NCBI RefSeq assembly: GCF_013705725.1
Contig: NZ_CP055481.1
Span: 5,084,001 to 5,148,000, forward strand
Direction: 5' to 3'
Origin: Klebsiella sp. RHBSTW-00484
Lineage (GTDB): Bacteria; Pseudomonadota; Gammaproteobacteria; Enterobacterales; Enterobacteriaceae
DNA length: 64,000 nt
Shown here: one piece after another, positions 20,134 through 33,197 of the stretch
Layout of the letters: each line of letters begins with the position of its first letter
Numbering within the stretch: position 1 is the stretch's first letter
Translations under genes and position numbers: made by a program
Notes under the pieces: model-generated
What the model saw: the letters and a program-made list of their open reading frames with translations, nothing else
Databases searched by the model: none
Told to the model about the DNA's origin: nothing

Positions 20134-21054
20134 TCACCCCGCCAGGTCCAGAATTCGTACAACAAGCTGCGAGAAGCTCATCCCTGCCTGACGAGCCGCC
20201 ATCGGCACCAGGCTATGGCTGGTCATGCCAGGAGATGTATTCGCTTCCAACAGATAAAACTGGCCATCGCTGTCCAGCATCACGTCAATTCGTCCCCAAC
20301 CATTACAGCCAAGGGTATTCCAGGCTTTCAGCACCAGAGCCTGGATTTCTGACTCACGTACAGGATCTTCAAAACCAGGGCAGAAATATTGCGTCTCATC
20401 AGAGAGATACTTCGCCTCATAATCATAGAAGGTTCCTGCCGGCTGGATACATATCGACGGTAAAATTTCTTCACCAACGATTGCGACGGTAAATTCCGGC
20501 CCACTGAGCCATTTTTCGATCAGAACTTCATCATCATGCTGAAAAGCCAGCGCCAATGCATTTTGTAATGCGCAACTTTCGCTCACTTTCGACATGCCGA
20601 CGCTTGAGCCTTCACGACTGGGCTTAATAATCAGCGGCAGCCCGAGGGCAGCAATCTGCTGCTCTATGTCAGCGGAAAGCCCTGCGTTAAACTGTTTACG
20701 CGTCAACGCAACCCATGGTGCAACGGGTAATCCTGCTCCCTGCCACAACAATTTGCTACGCAGCTTATCCATCGAGATAGCGGAAGCCATCACACCGCTG
20801 CCGGTATAAGGCAATCGAATCAGTTCAAGCAGCCCCTGCAACGTACCATCTTCACCACCACGGCCATGTAACGCAATAAACGCTTTCTGAAAACCCATGT
20901 TTTTCAACTGAGTAATATCAACATCGCGCGGATCTACCGGATGCGCGTCAACGCCAGCTTCACACAGGCCAGCGAGCACCGCTGAACCTGAATTGAGTGA
21001 GACTTCACGCTCCGCTGAGGTGCCGCCGAAGAGGACCGCGATTTTATCAGCCAT
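20134..21054 (-). CDS. ddlB: D-alanine--D-alanine ligase B
   Basis: DdlB makes the D-Ala-D-Ala dipeptide of peptidoglycan precursors in the cytosol. It is an ATP-grasp enzyme with the signature [16 protein letters not shown] near residue 8. Later come [28 protein letters not shown] and the metal site [14 protein letters not shown] near the end. The start [11 protein letters not shown] gives the standard 306 residues. The longer frame runs back into murC. It overlaps murC by 8 bases. Confidence 0.97.
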   Translation of the reverse strand: MADKIAVLFGGTSAEREVSLNSGSAVLAGLCEAGVDAHPVDPRDVDITQLKNMGFQKAFIALHGRGGEDGTLQGLLELIRLPYTGSGVMASAISMDKLRSKLLWQGAGLPVAPWVALTRKQFNAGLSADIEQQIAALGLPLIIKPSREGSSVGMSKVSESCALQNALALAFQHDDEVLIEKWLSGPEFTVAIVGEEILPSICIQPAGTFYDYEAKYLSDETQYFCPGFEDPVRESEIQALVLKAWNTLGCNGWGRIDVMLDSDGQFYLLEANTSPGMTSHSLVPMAARQAGMSFSQLVVRILDLAG

Positions 21055-22522
21055 GGCGCTCCTCCTGCATTTTTTGCGGTTGCAGTTTGATTTCAGCCAG
21101 GTGACGGGCGATTTTACCGATATTTCCCGCACCCTGTACCAGTATCAAGTCGTTACCAGTCAGTACGGAAGCCAGCATCTCCGCCGCCAGTGCCGGATCG
21201 GAAACCAAAATCGGATCAACCTTGCCACGCCCGCGAATCGTGCGGCATAGCGAACGGCTATCAGCCCCTGGAATAGCGGCCTCGCCAGCAGAGTAAACGT
21301 CAAGCATCAGCAGGGCATCAACCTGAGTCAGAACGTTGGCGAAATCGTCGTACAGATCGCGTGTACGAGTAAAACGGTGCGGCTGAAACAGCATGACCAG
21401 ATTTTTATCCGGCCAGCCAGCCCGCGCGGCTTTAATCGTGGCATCAACTTCCGTCGGATGATGACCATAATCATCAATCAGCATGGCGGTACCGCTTTTG
21501 CCGTTCACTTCTGCTAATGGATATTCGCCAAGGAAATCAAAACGACGACCGGTACCCTGGAAGCTTTCCAGCGCATGCAGAATAGCATCATCTTCAATGC
21601 CCTCTTCCGTCGCCACCGCCACCGCCGCCGCTGCGTTTAGCGCGTTGTGGCGACCCGGCGCGTTGAGCGTCACCTGAATAACGTCTTTGTCCTGGCGAAT
21701 CAGGCGGAAATGTCCCTGAGCACCAACCTGGCGATAATCCTCAATACGAACATCAGCATCATCACTAAATCCGTAGGTGGTTATCTGGCGGCCAACGCGC
21801 GGCAGCAGTTCACGGATAACCGGATCGTCCACGCACATCACCGCGCGCCCATAAAACGGCAGGTTATGCAGGAAGTTAATAAACGTCTGCTTCAGGTTTT
21901 CGAAGTCGCCATGATAGGTGTCCATGTGATCGGCTTCGATATTGGTCACCACGGCGACCATCGGCTGCAAGTGCAGGAACGAAGCATCGCTTTCGTCCGC
22001 TTCGGCAATCAGATAACGGCTATGTCCCAGGCGCGCATGAACACCCGCCGCTTTCACCAGCCCACCGTTCACGAAGGTTGGATCGAGACCCGCTTCAGCA
22101 TAAATGCTGGAAACCATCGCTGTCGTCGTCGTTTTTCCGTGCGTCCCGGCGATAGCAATACCGTGGCGAAAGCGCATCAGCTCCGCCAGCATCTCCGCGC
22201 GACGAATAACCGGAATTCGTGCTTCATGGGCAGCGACAATCTCCGGGTTCTCCGCAGAGATCGCGCTGGAAACCACCACTACGCTCGCATCGCGAACGTT
22301 TTCAGGACGATGGTTGAAATAAATGGTGGCGCCAAGCTGAGTCAACTGCTGAGTCACCGGATTCGGCGCCAGGTCGGAGCCGCTAATCTGATAACCTTCG
22401 TTGGCCAGAACTTCGGCAATACCGCCCATGCCGGCACCGCCAATGCCAACAAAGTGAATGTGCCGGACGCGACGCATCTCGGGCACTATGGAACGCAGTT
22501 TTGCCAGATCTTGTGTATTCAT
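21047..22522 (-). CDS. murC: UDP-N-acetylmuramate--L-alanine ligase
   Basis: MurC adds L-Ala to UDP-MurNAc, the first amino acid step of the stem peptide. The UDP-binding loop [19 protein letters not shown] is near residue 26, the ATP loop [12 protein letters not shown] near 120, and the Mur ligase segment [14 protein letters not shown] follows. The 491 residues match E. coli. It overlaps ddlB at its end and starts 47 bases after murG. Confidence 0.98.
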   Translation of the reverse strand: MNTQDLAKLRSIVPEMRRVRHIHFVGIGGAGMGGIAEVLANEGYQISGSDLAPNPVTQQLTQLGATIYFNHRPENVRDASVVVVSSAISAENPEIVAAHEARIPVIRRAEMLAELMRFRHGIAIAGTHGKTTTTAMVSSIYAEAGLDPTFVNGGLVKAAGVHARLGHSRYLIAEADESDASFLHLQPMVAVVTNIEADHMDTYHGDFENLKQTFINFLHNLPFYGRAVMCVDDPVIRELLPRVGRQITTYGFSDDADVRIEDYRQVGAQGHFRLIRQDKDVIQVTLNAPGRHNALNAAAAVAVATEEGIEDDAILHALESFQGTGRRFDFLGEYPLAEVNGKSGTAMLIDDYGHHPTEVDATIKAARAGWPDKNLVMLFQPHRFTRTRDLYDDFANVLTQVDALLMLDVYSAGEAAIPGADSRSLCRTIRGRGKVDPILVSDPALAAEMLASVLTGNDLILVQGAGNIGKIARHLAEIKLQPQKMQEERHG

Positions 22523-22569
22523 TCTTTACGCCATCAACTTCTTTATTCGGACGGTGATATTCACCGCGA

Positions 22570-23640
22570 TTAGCGCGCCAGTGCTGCGGCGCTGACTTCT
22601 TCTGCTACCCTCTCGGTAGCGTCCGGAATCGAGGCTCTACGCGCTCGCTCCGCCATATCCAGCAGCGTTTCGCGATCCCAACCGGCCAGGACTTGCGCGA
22701 CGGCATCCACGGTAAATTGCGGTTGTTCGAGAATCTTCGCTGCGCCCGCTTTCTCCAGCGGAAGTGCGTTCCAGTACTGCTGCCTGTCTTTGTGCTGGAA
22801 AGGCACAAACAGCGCCGGTAAACCTGCGGCGGCAATTTCGCTCACCGTCAATGCGCCGGAACGACACACAACAACATCGGCCCAGGCATAAGCCGCCGCC
22901 ATGTCGTCAATAAACTCAGTTACTTTATGCTGCGGCTGTCCAGCATCGGTATAAGCCCGCTGCACGATTTCCTGACCACCTTTACCGCTCTGGTGCCAGA
23001 TGGTGACAGAAGAGCCGAGCTTCGCCGCCACCTGCGGCATCGTCTGATTCAGTACGCGCGCGCCCTGCGAGCCCCCCACGACTAATACGCGAATGGGCCC
23101 CTGACGCCCGGCTAAGCGTTGTTCTGGCAACGGCAGCGCGAGGACATCGGTACGAACCGGGTTACCAACAACATCGGCATCCGGAAAAGCGCCAGGAAAC
23201 GCCTGCATCACCTTTTTAGCAATTTTTGCCAGCCACTTGTTGGTCAGGCCAGCGATCCCATTTTGCTCATGCAGTACGACTGGAATACCCAGCGACCAGG
23301 CCGCCAGACCGCCGGGACCGGAAACGTATCCGCCCATCCCCAGCACCACATCCGGCTGAAAACGCTGCATGATCGCCCGCGCCTGACGCCAGGCGTTGAA
23401 AATACGGACCGGCGCCAGCAGCTGCGCCTTCAAACCCTTGCCACGCAGGCCGGAAATCTGGATGAAATCAATCTCAATGCCGTTTTTCGGCACTAAGTCC
23501 GCTTCCATACGATCCGCGGTGCCCAGCCAGCGAACCTGCCAGCCCTGGTCTATTAAATGGTGTGCAACCGCCAGTCCCGGGAACACATGCCCGCCGGTAC
23601 CGCCCGCCATCACCATTAACCGCTTTTCCTGACCGCTCAT
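22570..23640 (-). CDS. murG: MurG N-acetylglucosaminyl transferase
   Basis: MurG transfers GlcNAc to lipid I to form lipid II on the cytoplasmic face of the membrane. Glycine-rich loops [18 protein letters not shown] (near residue 13) and [15 protein letters not shown] are typical of this GT-B enzyme. The acceptor/donor region is [20 protein letters not shown]. The 356 residues are one longer than in E. coli. The start overlaps the ftsW stop by 4 bases. Confidence 0.98.
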   Translation of the reverse strand: MSGQEKRLMVMAGGTGGHVFPGLAVAHHLIDQGWQVRWLGTADRMEADLVPKNGIEIDFIQISGLRGKGLKAQLLAPVRIFNAWRQARAIMQRFQPDVVLGMGGYVSGPGGLAAWSLGIPVVLHEQNGIAGLTNKWLAKIAKKVMQAFPGAFPDADVVGNPVRTDVLALPLPEQRLAGRQGPIRVLVVGGSQGARVLNQTMPQVAAKLGSSVTIWHQSGKGGQEIVQRAYTDAGQPQHKVTEFIDDMAAAYAWADVVVCRSGALTVSEIAAAGLPALFVPFQHKDRQQYWNALPLEKAGAAKILEQPQFTVDAVAQVLAGWDRETLLDMAERARRASIPDATERVAEEVSAAALAR

Positions 23641-24887
23641 CGAACACCCCGTGTAAACGCCTGGGCTTTTTCCAGACGCGTTTCGTAATCAACTCGTAAC
23701 AGCAACATGATGGCCGTCGACATAATCAGCAAACTGGAACCACCGTAACTAATCAGCGGCAGCGTCAGGCCTTTAGTTGGCAGCATACCCGCCGCCGCCC
23801 CAACGTTAACCAGCGCCTGGAAGCTAAACCAGATCCCGATAGCACAGGCCAAAAAACCGGAAAAACGGTGGTCAATCTCCAGTGCTTTACGGCCAATAGA
23901 CATGGCGCGAAAAGCGACGAAGAATACCATTAAAAGCGCAAGCACCACACCGATATAACCGAGTTCTTCGCCGATAATGGCGAAGATGAAATCGGTATGC
24001 GCCTCGGGTAAATACTCCAGTTTCTGCACCGAGTTACCCAAGCCCTGCCCCCACATTTCACCGCGACCAAAAGCCATCAGCGACTGAGTTAGCTGGTAAC
24101 CACTGCCGAACGGATCTTCCCACGGGTTCCAGAAGGAGGTCACGCGGCGAATACGATACGGTTCGGCGAGAATCAGCAGCACGACCGCCGAAATCCCCAT
24201 CCCAATAATTGCGATAAACTGCCACAGCTTGGCTCCCGCGAGGAACAGCATCGCCAGGGTCGTGACAAACAGTACGACCACGGTCCCCAGGTCAGGCTGA
24301 GCCAGCAGCAAAATCGCCAGTACGAAAATCACGCCCATCGGTTTTAAGAAGCCGCGCAGGTTGTTACGCACTTCGTCACCTTTGCGCACCAGGTAGTTGG
24401 CGATATAACAGAACAGCGACAGCTTGGTAAACTCCGCAGGCTGAATACGCAGCGGCCCCAGCGCAATCCAGCGCGATGCCCCGTTAACCGAGCTGCCGAC
24501 GACAAGCACGATCAGCAGCATCACAATAGAGGCGATCAGCATCGCGGTACTATGGCGCTGCCAGAACTCCATCGGCAGACGCAGCGTCACCATCGACAGC
24601 CCTAACGCCAGCAAAATGTATAGACCATCACGCTTGGCGAACAAAAACGGATCGTTGGCCAGGCGCTGCCCCACCGGCATTGAAGCCGAGGTCACCATGA
24701 TGAAACCGATAGCGGCCAGGCCAAAGGTCAGCCACAGCAGCATTCGGTCATACATCACCAGGCTATCGGTATCTTTCTGACGCGACCCCATCACCCAGCC
24801 TTTCATCGCAGCGAACAGCCAGGTGAAAATAAACATTCCCGGCAGTCTCAGCCGTGGCATTTTCAGGCGCGGGAGTGATAAACGCAT
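23637..24887 (-). CDS. ftsW: Septal peptidoglycan polymerase FtsW
   Basis: FtsW is a SEDS-family membrane glycosyltransferase that polymerises lipid II at the septum with FtsI. It has about ten hydrophobic segments and SEDS signatures such as [19 protein letters not shown] and [20 protein letters not shown]. The conserved ending is [19 protein letters not shown]. Its basic N-terminus ([17 protein letters not shown]) is cytoplasmic. The start shares one base with the murD stop and the end overlaps murG. Confidence 0.98.
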   Translation of the reverse strand: MRLSLPRLKMPRLRLPGMFIFTWLFAAMKGWVMGSRQKDTDSLVMYDRMLLWLTFGLAAIGFIMVTSASMPVGQRLANDPFLFAKRDGLYILLALGLSMVTLRLPMEFWQRHSTAMLIASIVMLLIVLVVGSSVNGASRWIALGPLRIQPAEFTKLSLFCYIANYLVRKGDEVRNNLRGFLKPMGVIFVLAILLLAQPDLGTVVVLFVTTLAMLFLAGAKLWQFIAIIGMGISAVVLLILAEPYRIRRVTSFWNPWEDPFGSGYQLTQSLMAFGRGEMWGQGLGNSVQKLEYLPEAHTDFIFAIIGEELGYIGVVLALLMVFFVAFRAMSIGRKALEIDHRFSGFLACAIGIWFSFQALVNVGAAAGMLPTKGLTLPLISYGGSSLLIMSTAIMLLLRVDYETRLEKAQAFTRGVR

Positions 24888-26203
24888 CAGCCTAACTCCT
24901 TCGCCAGACGAGCAAAGATATCGCCGCGTTGTTCAAAACTCTTAAACTGGTCCAGGCTGGCACATGCAGGCGACAACAGCACCATATCGCCGGGAACAAC
25001 CTGCGGCGCTATCTCGCGCATCGCTTGTTCCATAGTTTCAGTTTGTACTGCAACATCCGGGCGAAGCGCTGCCAGCTGTGCACCATCGCGGCCAAAGCAG
25101 TACAGACGGATATTGTCGCCGGTCAGGTAGCGACTTAACGGTGTGAAATCAGCCGATTTCCCATCGCCGCCTAACAGCAGATACAGCGTCCCTTCAAGAT
25201 GGAGTCCGTTGAGCGCAGCCTCGGTGCTGCCAACGTTGGTCGCTTTGGAATCATTAATCCAACGCACACCGTTATGTTCCAGTGCCACCTGAAAACGGTG
25301 CGCCAGGCCGGTAAAGGTCGTCAGCGCTTGCAGGCTGCTGGCGCGCGGAAGTCCTGCGGCATCCGCCAGCGCCAGCGCCGCCAGAGCGTTACTGTAGTTG
25401 TGCTGGCCGCTAATCTTCATCTCTTTGACGTTAAGCACTTTCTCGCCTTTGACGCGCAGCCAGGTTTCCCCCTGCTGGCGGTTCAGGTGATAGTCACCAA
25501 CGTCAACGCCGAAGCTGATGCAGCGCTCGTCAGCGCCGCGTACCGGCATGGTCAAGGCATCATCGGCATTGACGATACAGGCCTGTGCATTTTCATAAAT
25601 ACGCAGTTTGGCAGCGCGATACTGCTGCAGCCCCAGCGGATAACGGTCCATATGATCTTCGGTGACGTTAAGAATGGTCGCCGCAACGGCCCGAAGGCTG
25701 GAGGTGGTTTCCAGCTGGAAGCTGGAGAGTTCAAGGACATACAGCTCGCGTTCATCATCCAGCAACATCAGCGCTGGCAGGCCAATGTTGCCTCCTACGC
25801 CAACGTTAACGCCCGCGGCCTTCGCCATTTCCCCAACCAGCGAGGTCACGGTGCTTTTGCCGTTGGAACCGGTGATAGCGACAATCGGTGCCTGCGCTTC
25901 GCGGCAGAACAGCTCAATATCGCCGACAATTTCCACACCAGCATCAGCCGCCGCGCTCAGGGAAGGATGCGCCAGGGCAATACCAGGGCTGGCGACAATC
26001 AGATCGGCCGTCAGCAGCCAGTCACCGTTCAGACCGCCGACATAGCGCTCAACGGCTTCCGGCAGTTTATCCAGTCCAGCAGGCGCGACGCGGGTATCCA
26101 TCACCCGAGGCGTGACGCCACGAGCCATGAAAAAGTCCACGCATGACAGGCCGGTCATACCCAGCCCAATAATGACGACTTTTTTACCCTGATAATCTGC
26201 CAT
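24887..26203 (-). CDS. murD: UDP-N-acetylmuramoyl-L-alanine--D-glutamate ligase
   Basis: MurD adds D-Glu to UDP-MurNAc-L-Ala. The N-terminal Rossmann loop is [20 protein letters not shown]. The ATP loop is [19 protein letters not shown] near residue 112, followed by [12 protein letters not shown] and [11 protein letters not shown]. The length of 438 residues equals that of E. coli. It lies between mraY (2 bases away) and ftsW (1-base overlap). Confidence 0.98.
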   Translation of the reverse strand: MADYQGKKVVIIGLGMTGLSCVDFFMARGVTPRVMDTRVAPAGLDKLPEAVERYVGGLNGDWLLTADLIVASPGIALAHPSLSAAADAGVEIVGDIELFCREAQAPIVAITGSNGKSTVTSLVGEMAKAAGVNVGVGGNIGLPALMLLDDERELYVLELSSFQLETTSSLRAVAATILNVTEDHMDRYPLGLQQYRAAKLRIYENAQACIVNADDALTMPVRGADERCISFGVDVGDYHLNRQQGETWLRVKGEKVLNVKEMKISGQHNYSNALAALALADAAGLPRASSLQALTTFTGLAHRFQVALEHNGVRWINDSKATNVGSTEAALNGLHLEGTLYLLLGGDGKSADFTPLSRYLTGDNIRLYCFGRDGAQLAALRPDVAVQTETMEQAMREIAPQVVPGDMVLLSPACASLDQFKSFEQRGDIFARLAKELG

Positions 26204-26205
26204 GA

Positions 26206-27288
26206 TTAACGTACCTTCAGCGTCGCCAGGCCAATCAGCACCAGCATCAGCGAAATAATCCAGAAGCGCACGATAACGCGCGGTTCCGGCCAGCCCTTCA
26301 ATTCATAGTGATGGTGAATCGGCGCCATACGGAAGATGCGCTGTCCGCGCAGCTTGAAGGAGCCGACCTGCAAAATCACCGATAACGTTTCTACGACGAA
26401 AACGCCGCCCATAATCACCAGCAGGAACTCCTGGCGCAGCAGCACGGCGATGATGCCCAGCGCGCCGCCGAGGGCCAGCGAGCCAACATCACCCATAAAG
26501 ACCTGTGCCGGGTAAGTGTTAAACCACAAGAAGCCCAGACCCGCACCGACAATCGCCGTACAGACGATCACCAATTCACCCGCATGACGCAGATAAGGAA
26601 TGTGCAGATAGCTGGCAAAGTTCATGTTACCGCTCGCCCAGGCCACCAGCGCAAAGCCCGCCGCCACAAACACGGTTGGCATAATCGCCAGACCATCAAG
26701 GCCATCGGTCAGGTTGACCGCATTACCCGTACCAACGATGACAAAATAGGCCAGCAGGATATAGAACAGACCCAACTGCGGCATCACGTCTTTAAAGAAT
26801 GGGACCACCAGTTGAGTCGCTGACGTATCTTTGCCCGCCATATACAGCGCAAAGGCGACACCAAGCGCAATCACTGACATCCAGAAGTATTTCCAGCGGG
26901 CGATAAGGCCTTTGGTATCCTTGCGCACCACTTTGCGGTAGTCGTCAACGAAGCCGATGATGCCATAGCCGATCAGTACGGTCAGCACGCACCAGACGTA
27001 AGGGTTGGACGGATAGGCCCACAGCAGTACGGAGACAACAATAGCGGTCAGGATCATGATCCCGCCCATCGTCGGAGTACCGCGCTTGCTAAAGTGTGAC
27101 TCCGGGCCATCGTTGCGCACAACCTGGCCGAAAGAGAGTTTTTGCAGACGGGCGATCATGCGCGGTCCCATCCACAGAGAGATGAACAGCGCGGTCAGCA
27201 GGCTGACAATGGCGCGAAACGTCAGGTAGGAAAAGACGTTAAAGCCTGAATAATATTTGACCAAATGTTCGGCCAGCCATACTAACAT
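26206..27288 (-). CDS. mraY: Phospho-N-acetylmuramoyl-pentapeptide transferase MraY
   Basis: MraY attaches the pentapeptide precursor to undecaprenyl phosphate, giving lipid I. This polytopic enzyme of 360 residues shows the catalytic [16 protein letters not shown] and [14 protein letters not shown] motifs with their aspartates. The terminal [17 protein letters not shown] histidine loop is also present. Ten hydrophobic segments are evident. It overlaps murF by 7 bases. Confidence 0.98.
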   Translation of the reverse strand: MLVWLAEHLVKYYSGFNVFSYLTFRAIVSLLTALFISLWMGPRMIARLQKLSFGQVVRNDGPESHFSKRGTPTMGGIMILTAIVVSVLLWAYPSNPYVWCVLTVLIGYGIIGFVDDYRKVVRKDTKGLIARWKYFWMSVIALGVAFALYMAGKDTSATQLVVPFFKDVMPQLGLFYILLAYFVIVGTGNAVNLTDGLDGLAIMPTVFVAAGFALVAWASGNMNFASYLHIPYLRHAGELVIVCTAIVGAGLGFLWFNTYPAQVFMGDVGSLALGGALGIIAVLLRQEFLLVIMGGVFVVETLSVILQVGSFKLRGQRIFRMAPIHHHYELKGWPEPRVIVRFWIISLMLVLIGLATLKVR

Positions 27289-28640
27289 GTTCCGTTCTCC
27301 TGTAATGCGCGTACTACCACTTCCATGGCGGCACTACGTGAACCCTTCACTAAAATGGTCATAATTTTGTGTTCTGCAATAAGCTCGCGCAGTCGAGCTA
27401 ACAGCGCGGCCTTCTCGCTAAAATGTTCGCCAACACCGCTGGCACTGCTGATATCTGAACTCAACGTTCCGACGCTCAACACGCAATCGAGACCAGCCGC
27501 TTTCGCCGCCTCGCCCACCTGACGATGGCACGCTTCGCTTTCTGCGCCGAGCTCCGCCATATCGCCAACAACCAGCACCCGATAGCCCGGCATCTCAGAT
27601 AAAACCTGCACCGCCGCGGTCATCGAGCCGACGTTTGCGTTGTATGAATCGTCCAGCAGGAGCTGGCTGTCGGTCAGTTGGATCGGAAACAGACGCCCCG
27701 GTACCGCCTTCAGATCCCGCAGCCCGGCTTTGATCGCCTCATGAGTTGCACCAACCGCCATTGACAGCGCAGCGGCGGCCAGCGCATTGGCGATGTTGTG
27801 ACGACCCGGCAACGGCAGCAGTACATCAACGCTGCCCGTAGGGGTTTGCAGGGTAAATTCAGTACCGTGCGAGGTCACATGAACATTGGTCGCCGTAAAA
27901 TCGCTATTGGCAGCATTCGGCGAGAAACGCCAGGTTTTACGCTCGCCAATCACGCTTTGCCAGCTCAGCCAGTCATTGTTATCGGCATTCATAATGGCAA
28001 TGCCATTGACCGGCAGACCGGTATAAATTTCACCCTTGGCTTTGGCAACACCTTCCAGCGAACCAAAACCTTCAAGATGCGCGGCAGCAAGATTGTTGAC
28101 TAACGCGGCTTCAGGGCGCGTCAGGCTGACGGTCCAGGCTATTTCGCCCTGGTGATTAGCACCTAATTCGATAACCGCGTAATCATGTTCTTTGGTCAGG
28201 CGCAGCAGCGTCATCGGAACACCGATATCGTTATTCAGATTGCCTGCGGTATACAGCGTGTTGCCACACTGGCTGAGAATCGCGGCGGTCATCTCTTTGA
28301 CCGAGGTTTTCCCGGAAGAACCAGTTAGTGCAACAACTCGCGCCGGAACCTGCTGGCGCACCCACGCGGCCAGTTCGCCGAAGGCCAGACGCGTATCTTT
28401 CACTATCACCTGCGGCAAATCACACGCCAGTTGATGACTGACTAACAATGCGCCAGCACCTGCGGCTTTTGCCTGTTCGGCAAAATCATGCGCATCAAAG
28501 CGCTCGCCTTTCAGTGCCACGAACAGGCAGCCTGCTGTGATCTTGCGGGTATCTGAAGTAACTTCATCAATCGCCACATCGCTACCGCGCAGTTCACCGC
28601 GCGTCACGTCGGCAAGCTGGCTGAGAGTCAAGCGAATCAT
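27282..28640 (-). CDS. murF: UDP-MurNAc-tripeptide--D-Ala-D-Ala ligase
   Basis: MurF adds the D-Ala-D-Ala made by DdlB, finishing the pentapeptide. The ATP loop is [16 protein letters not shown] near residue 104. [12 protein letters not shown] and [11 protein letters not shown] are the family's catalytic segments. The protein has 452 residues. It overlaps murE by 4 bases and mraY by 7, consistent with one translationally coupled message. Confidence 0.98.
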   Translation of the reverse strand: MIRLTLSQLADVTRGELRGSDVAIDEVTSDTRKITAGCLFVALKGERFDAHDFAEQAKAAGAGALLVSHQLACDLPQVIVKDTRLAFGELAAWVRQQVPARVVALTGSSGKTSVKEMTAAILSQCGNTLYTAGNLNNDIGVPMTLLRLTKEHDYAVIELGANHQGEIAWTVSLTRPEAALVNNLAAAHLEGFGSLEGVAKAKGEIYTGLPVNGIAIMNADNNDWLSWQSVIGERKTWRFSPNAANSDFTATNVHVTSHGTEFTLQTPTGSVDVLLPLPGRHNIANALAAAALSMAVGATHEAIKAGLRDLKAVPGRLFPIQLTDSQLLLDDSYNANVGSMTAAVQVLSEMPGYRVLVVGDMAELGAESEACHRQVGEAAKAAGLDCVLSVGTLSSDISSASGVGEHFSEKAALLARLRELIAEHKIMTILVKGSRSAAMEVVVRALQENGTC

Positions 28641-30124
28641 GCTACCGCTCCCAGCAGACGCGCCACGGTGAGGCGGTCAGAGTAATCTAGTCGGCGATTG
28701 CCGACGACCTGGTAGTCCTCATGGCCTTTACCTGCCACCAGCACCACATCGTTTTCTTTTGCCTGCATTACCGCGTTGGTGACCGCTTCCGCACGACCTT
28801 CCACCGCTTTCGCATGGCCCGCATCTAGCATGCCAGCGAGGATATCGTTGATGATCGCCCGCGGCTCTTCAGTGCGCGGATTGTCATCGGTGACAACCAC
28901 GATATCGGCAAACTCTTCGGCGATAGCGCCCATCAGTGGGCGCTTACCTTTGTCGCGGTCTCCGCCGCAGCCAAACACACACCACAGCTTGCCGCTACAA
29001 TGCAGACGCGCTGCCTGCAGCGCTTTTTCCAGGGCGTCAGGCGTATGGGCATAATCAACCACAACGGTCGGTTTACCCGGCGCGCTGAACACTTCCATGC
29101 GCCCGCAAACCGGTTGCAGACGAGAAGCGGTTTTTAACAGTTCAGCCAGCGGATACCCCAACGCCAGCAGCGTTGCCAGCGCCAACAGCAGATTACTGAC
29201 GTTAAACGCGCCCATCAGGCGGCTTTCGATCTCACCGTTGCCCCAGTTGGATTCAAACTGAATGGTTGCGCCGCTATCGTGATAATTCACAGCGGTTGCT
29301 TTGAGCCAGCGACCCCGGCAGTTCGGATTAATATGGTTTTCCATTGAAACAGCAACCGCATCCGGCAGCTTCGCCAGCCAGCGGCGGCCCACTTCATCGT
29401 CAGCGTTGACGATCGCCTGGCCGCAATGATGCGTTGAATAGAGCAGCCATTTCGCCGCTTCGTAATGCTCCATGTCGCCATGGTAATCGAGGTGATCGCG
29501 GCTCAGATTAGTAAAGACCGATGCGGAAAACTTCAGCGCGGCAACGCGATGCTGCACCAGGCCATGGGAGGAAACCTCCATCGCGGCAAACGTCGCCCCC
29601 TGCCCTGCCAGGCCGGAGAGTACGTGCTGCACATCCACCGCAGAACCGGTAGTATTTTCTGTTGGGATCACGTTCTCTAGCAGGCCATTGCCTACCGTAC
29701 CCATCACCGCACTGGTTTCGCCAAGCAGTTGCGCCCATTGCGCCAACAGTTGAGTAGTGGTGGTCTTGCCGTTCGTCCCGGTAACGCCAACCAGGCGCAG
29801 CTGTTCCGAAGGCTGATGGTAAAAACGCCCGGCCAGCGCGGATAAGCGCTCATTGAGCTGGCTCAGGTAAATAACCGGCACGCCGTGCATCTCACGGATT
29901 TCGCCGTCATCAGCCTCATCTTTGGCCTCAGCAATAATGGCAGCAACACCTTGCGCTATCGCCTGCGGGATATAACGACGCCCGTCCGCCTGATGACCCA
30001 AAACCGCGATAAAAAGATCGCCAGAAGCAGCCACCCGGCTGTCCAGCGTCATTTCCCGCAGAATTCGCTCCGGCGCATTTGGCACCCACGGAGCGAGAAG
30101 GTCGCGCAAATTACGATCTGCCAC
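28637..30124 (-). CDS. murE: UDP-MurNAc-L-Ala-D-Glu--meso-DAP ligase
   Basis: MurE adds the third residue of the stem peptide. [19 protein letters not shown] is the ATP loop. The substrate-specific motif DNPR (in [13 protein letters not shown] near residue 413) marks the meso-diaminopimelate type of Gram-negative bacteria. The length is 495 residues. Its start overlaps the ftsI end by 14 bases, so its ribosome site lies inside ftsI. Confidence 0.98.
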   Translation of the reverse strand: MADRNLRDLLAPWVPNAPERILREMTLDSRVAASGDLFIAVLGHQADGRRYIPQAIAQGVAAIIAEAKDEADDGEIREMHGVPVIYLSQLNERLSALAGRFYHQPSEQLRLVGVTGTNGKTTTTQLLAQWAQLLGETSAVMGTVGNGLLENVIPTENTTGSAVDVQHVLSGLAGQGATFAAMEVSSHGLVQHRVAALKFSASVFTNLSRDHLDYHGDMEHYEAAKWLLYSTHHCGQAIVNADDEVGRRWLAKLPDAVAVSMENHINPNCRGRWLKATAVNYHDSGATIQFESNWGNGEIESRLMGAFNVSNLLLALATLLALGYPLAELLKTASRLQPVCGRMEVFSAPGKPTVVVDYAHTPDALEKALQAARLHCSGKLWCVFGCGGDRDKGKRPLMGAIAEEFADIVVVTDDNPRTEEPRAIINDILAGMLDAGHAKAVEGRAEAVTNAVMQAKENDVVLVAGKGHEDYQVVGNRRLDYSDRLTVARLLGAVA

Positions 30125-31877
30125 CTGTTCCCTCGCCTTGATTAATGACTAATTCACTTTTCTCAGCCGTTGCCAGCGCATCCGGCTCGATGTTCATGGT
30201 GCGCAGTACGCCGCCCATGATGGCACCGAAGACCGGCGCGGAAACGGCGCCGCCGTAGTATTTACCCGCCTGCGGGTCGTTGATCACCACCACCAGCGCG
30301 AAACGCGGATGGCTGGCGGGCGCAACGCCTGCGGTGTAAGCAATATATTTGTTGATGTAGCGACCATCTGGTCCTACTTTCTTCGCGGTACCGGTTTTAA
30401 TGGCGATGCGATAGCCTTTGATCGCCGCCTTCACCCCGCCGCCGCCGGGCAGCGCCACGCTCTCCATCATGTGAACAACGGTACGAACGAGTGATTCCGG
30501 GAAGACGCGCTCGCCCGGAACCGGTGGATCAACTTTGGTAATCGACAGCGGGCGATAGATGCCATAGCTGCCAATCGTTGCGTAGACTCGCGCTAACTGT
30601 AACGGCGTTACCATTAGCCCATAGCCGAAAGAAAAGGTGGCCCTCTCTATGTCAGACCACCGTTGTTTTTGAGGATATAAGCCACTGCGTTCTCCGACCA
30701 ACCCCAAATTGGTCGCTTTTCCAAGTCCAAAACGTGAGTAAGTATCTACTAACGCTGAGGACGGCATCGCTAACGCCAGCTTAGAAACACCGACGTTACT
30801 CGACTTCTGTAGTACCCCGGTCAGGGTCAATTCGCTATAGCGCGCCACGTCTTTAATCTCGTGGCCATTAATTCGGTATGGGACAGTATTAAGTACGGTA
30901 TTTTCGTTAACGATACCGCGCTGGAGCGCCGTCATTACTACCATCGGCTTCACCGTTGAACCTGGTTCAAACACGTCGGTGATGGCGCGGTTACGCATGG
31001 TATCTTTGGCGGTACCGGCGAAATTATTCGGGTTGTAAGAGGGGCTATTGGCCATCGCCAGCACTTCGCCGGTGCTCACATCAACCAGAACCGCAGTGCC
31101 TGACTCCGCTTTGTTAAACGCCACGGCATTATTCAGCTCGCGGTAAACAAGTGCTTGCAGGCGTTCATCAATACTCAATGCCAGATTATGTGCCGCCTGG
31201 CTGTCGGTAGAAGAGATATCTTCAATCACGCGGCCATAGCGGTCTTTACGCACGACACGTTCGCCAGGCTGGCCGGTAAGCCACTTATCGAAACTCTTCT
31301 CGACGCCCTCAATCCCCTGGCTATCCACGTTGGTGAAGCCAATAAGGTGAGCGGTTACTTCTCCTGACGGGTAGTAACGGCGCGACTCTTCACGCAGATG
31401 AATCCCCGGTAGCTTCAGCTTGCGGATGTAATCGGCCATATCAGGGTTCACCTGACGCGCCAGATAGATGAAACGCATTCGCGGGTTGGTATTAATACGC
31501 GATGCCAGCTGATCCAGCGGCATATTCAACGCATCGGCCAGCGCTTTCCAACGATTATCCAGCGTGACGCCGCCAGCATCGTGTAGCTCTTTCGGGTCAG
31601 CCCAAATCGCTTTTACCGGCACGCTCACCGCCAGCGGGCGACCAGAGCGGTCGGTAATCATCCCACGCGCGGTGGAAACTTCCTGTACGCGCAGAGAGCG
31701 CATATCGCCCTGGCGTACCAGCATATCCGGGCTAATCACCTGCAGCCAGGCCACGCGGCCCAGCAGGAAGCCCAGCGCCAGCAGAATACAGCCGCATAAC
31801 AACGCAAAACGCCAACTGACAAAGTTGGCTTGTTCTTCCTGACGTTTTGCTTTTGGCGTTTTCGGCGCTGCTTTCAT
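30111..31877 (-). CDS. ftsI: Septal transpeptidase FtsI (PBP3)
   Basis: FtsI cross-links septal peptidoglycan with FtsW. One N-terminal membrane helix ([20 protein letters not shown]) is followed by a pedestal domain and the transpeptidase domain. Its three active-site boxes are complete: STVKP with the nucleophile near Ser307, SSN in QKSSNVGVS, and KTGT in AIKTGTAKK. The loop reads [10 protein letters not shown] with a single YRIN, so it lacks the YRIN/YRIK duplication seen in some beta-lactam-tolerant strains. ATG at 31877 gives 588 residues. A TTG three codons earlier is 3 bases from the ribosome site and is less likely. Confidence 0.97.
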   Translation of the reverse strand: MKAAPKTPKAKRQEEQANFVSWRFALLCGCILLALGFLLGRVAWLQVISPDMLVRQGDMRSLRVQEVSTARGMITDRSGRPLAVSVPVKAIWADPKELHDAGGVTLDNRWKALADALNMPLDQLASRINTNPRMRFIYLARQVNPDMADYIRKLKLPGIHLREESRRYYPSGEVTAHLIGFTNVDSQGIEGVEKSFDKWLTGQPGERVVRKDRYGRVIEDISSTDSQAAHNLALSIDERLQALVYRELNNAVAFNKAESGTAVLVDVSTGEVLAMANSPSYNPNNFAGTAKDTMRNRAITDVFEPGSTVKPMVVMTALQRGIVNENTVLNTVPYRINGHEIKDVARYSELTLTGVLQKSSNVGVSKLALAMPSSALVDTYSRFGLGKATNLGLVGERSGLYPQKQRWSDIERATFSFGYGLMVTPLQLARVYATIGSYGIYRPLSITKVDPPVPGERVFPESLVRTVVHMMESVALPGGGGVKAAIKGYRIAIKTGTAKKVGPDGRYINKYIAYTAGVAPASHPRFALVVVINDPQAGKYYGGAVSAPVFGAIMGGVLRTMNIEPDALATAEKSELVINQGEGTGGRS

Positions 31878-31892
31878 GCGTCGCAATAATCC

Positions 31893-32258
31893 TTATTTCT
31901 GTACAACGATATTTTCTTGTGATGGATCAACGTGTTGCATCTGCAACTTCTCCGTCGCGATCCGCTCAACCCGACTGTGATCGCCCAAGGCGTTCTCTTC
32001 AAGGATCAGGTTGCGCCATTCAATGTCCAGCGCGTCACGTTCCAGAACCAGTTGTTCACGCTGTGCCGTTAACAGGCGAGTATGGTGCGCCGTTGTCACC
32101 ACCGTAATCGCCGTAACAATGATGCAAATGAACAGACAGAGTGGCAGCTTCCCAAACCGCAGAAGGTCGTCTCCGATCACGCCAGGCAAAGCATGGCGCT
32201 CGTTGCTTCCAATCGACCCTTTAACCTTGCTTAGGGCTTCTGTCACTCTGCCGATCAT
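31893..32258 (-). CDS. ftsL: Cell division protein FtsL
   Basis: FtsL forms a complex with FtsB and FtsQ and activates FtsWI. The 121-residue bitopic protein has a cytoplasmic tail and one membrane helix ([20 protein letters not shown]). A periplasmic coiled coil with leucine-rich heptads follows ([20 protein letters not shown]). It overlaps rsmH by 4 bases and ends 15 bases before ftsI. Confidence 0.96.
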   Translation of the reverse strand: MIGRVTEALSKVKGSIGSNERHALPGVIGDDLLRFGKLPLCLFICIIVTAITVVTTAHHTRLLTAQREQLVLERDALDIEWRNLILEENALGDHSRVERIATEKLQMQHVDPSQENIVVQK

Positions 32259-33196
32259 GCGTTCGTCCTCTCTGCAATACGCAGAACTGAACTACGGGCA
32301 CGAGGATTTTCAGCTACCTCTTCTTCACCCGGCATCAACTTGCCTAGTGCTCTTAACTCACGGCCGCCCAGTTTTTTGAGCTGCTCTTCGGTCATCGGTA
32401 ATCCAGCCGGAACCTGCGGACCGCGGCTTTGTTCACGCATAAAGCGCTTCACAATACGGTCTTCCAGCGAATGGAAACTGATGATTGAGAGCCGCCCACC
32501 TGGAGCCAGCACGCTGAGCGAGCTTTTTAGCGCCTGCTCTATCTCCTCCAGTTCACTGTTCACCCAAATGCGCACCGCCTGGAAGGTACGGGTCGCGGGA
32601 TGTTTGAATTTGTCCTTTACCGGGGTGGCGGCCGTCACAACTTCCGCCAACTCTTTAGTTCGCGTCATCGGCTCCACACGGTTGCGCTCAACAATGGCGC
32701 GGGCAATACGTTTACCAAAACGCTCCTCGCCAAAGGTTTTAATCACCCAGGCGATATCGGCTTCATCGGCGGTTTGTAGCCACTCGGCGGCAGATTGACC
32801 GCGAGTTGGATCCATGCGCATATCCAGCGGGCCATCGCGCATAAACGAAAAACCGCGTTCAGCGTCATCAAGTTGCGGAGAGGAAACGCCAAGATCGAGC
32901 AGAATCCCATCGATCTTGCCAGTAAGTTCGCGCTCGCTAACATAATCAGCAAGCGCAGAGAAAGGACCATGAATGATGGAGAAGCGCGGATCATCGATGG
33001 TCTTCGCGACGGCGATAGCCTGCGGATCGCGATCGATTGCCAGCAGACGTCCCTCCGCTCCCAGTTGGGAGAGAATCAGACGCGAGTGACCGCCGCGACC
33101 AAAGGTTCCATCAATGTAGATACCATCCGGACGAATATTCAGGCCGTTGACGGCTTCATCCAGAAGTACCGTAGTATGTTTAAAATTTTCCATCAT
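32255..33196 (-). CDS. rsmH: 16S rRNA m4C1402 methyltransferase
   Basis: RsmH N4-methylates C1402 in the decoding centre of 16S rRNA using SAM. The SAM loop is [15 protein letters not shown] near residue 29, and [18 protein letters not shown] and [17 protein letters not shown] are conserved. The start [19 protein letters not shown] gives the standard 313 residues. A longer frame would run back through mraZ and is rejected. The mraZ stop is one base upstream. Confidence 0.97.
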   Translation of the reverse strand: MMENFKHTTVLLDEAVNGLNIRPDGIYIDGTFGRGGHSRLILSQLGAEGRLLAIDRDPQAIAVAKTIDDPRFSIIHGPFSALADYVSERELTGKIDGILLDLGVSSPQLDDAERGFSFMRDGPLDMRMDPTRGQSAAEWLQTADEADIAWVIKTFGEERFGKRIARAIVERNRVEPMTRTKELAEVVTAATPVKDKFKHPATRTFQAVRIWVNSELEEIEQALKSSLSVLAPGGRLSIISFHSLEDRIVKRFMREQSRGPQVPAGLPMTEEQLKKLGGRELRALGKLMPGEEEVAENPRARSSVLRIAERTNA

Positions 33197-33197
33197 T

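Noticed and set aside
30860..30885. PBP3 YRIN duplication
   Set aside because: Only one YRIN is present, which is the wild-type loop.
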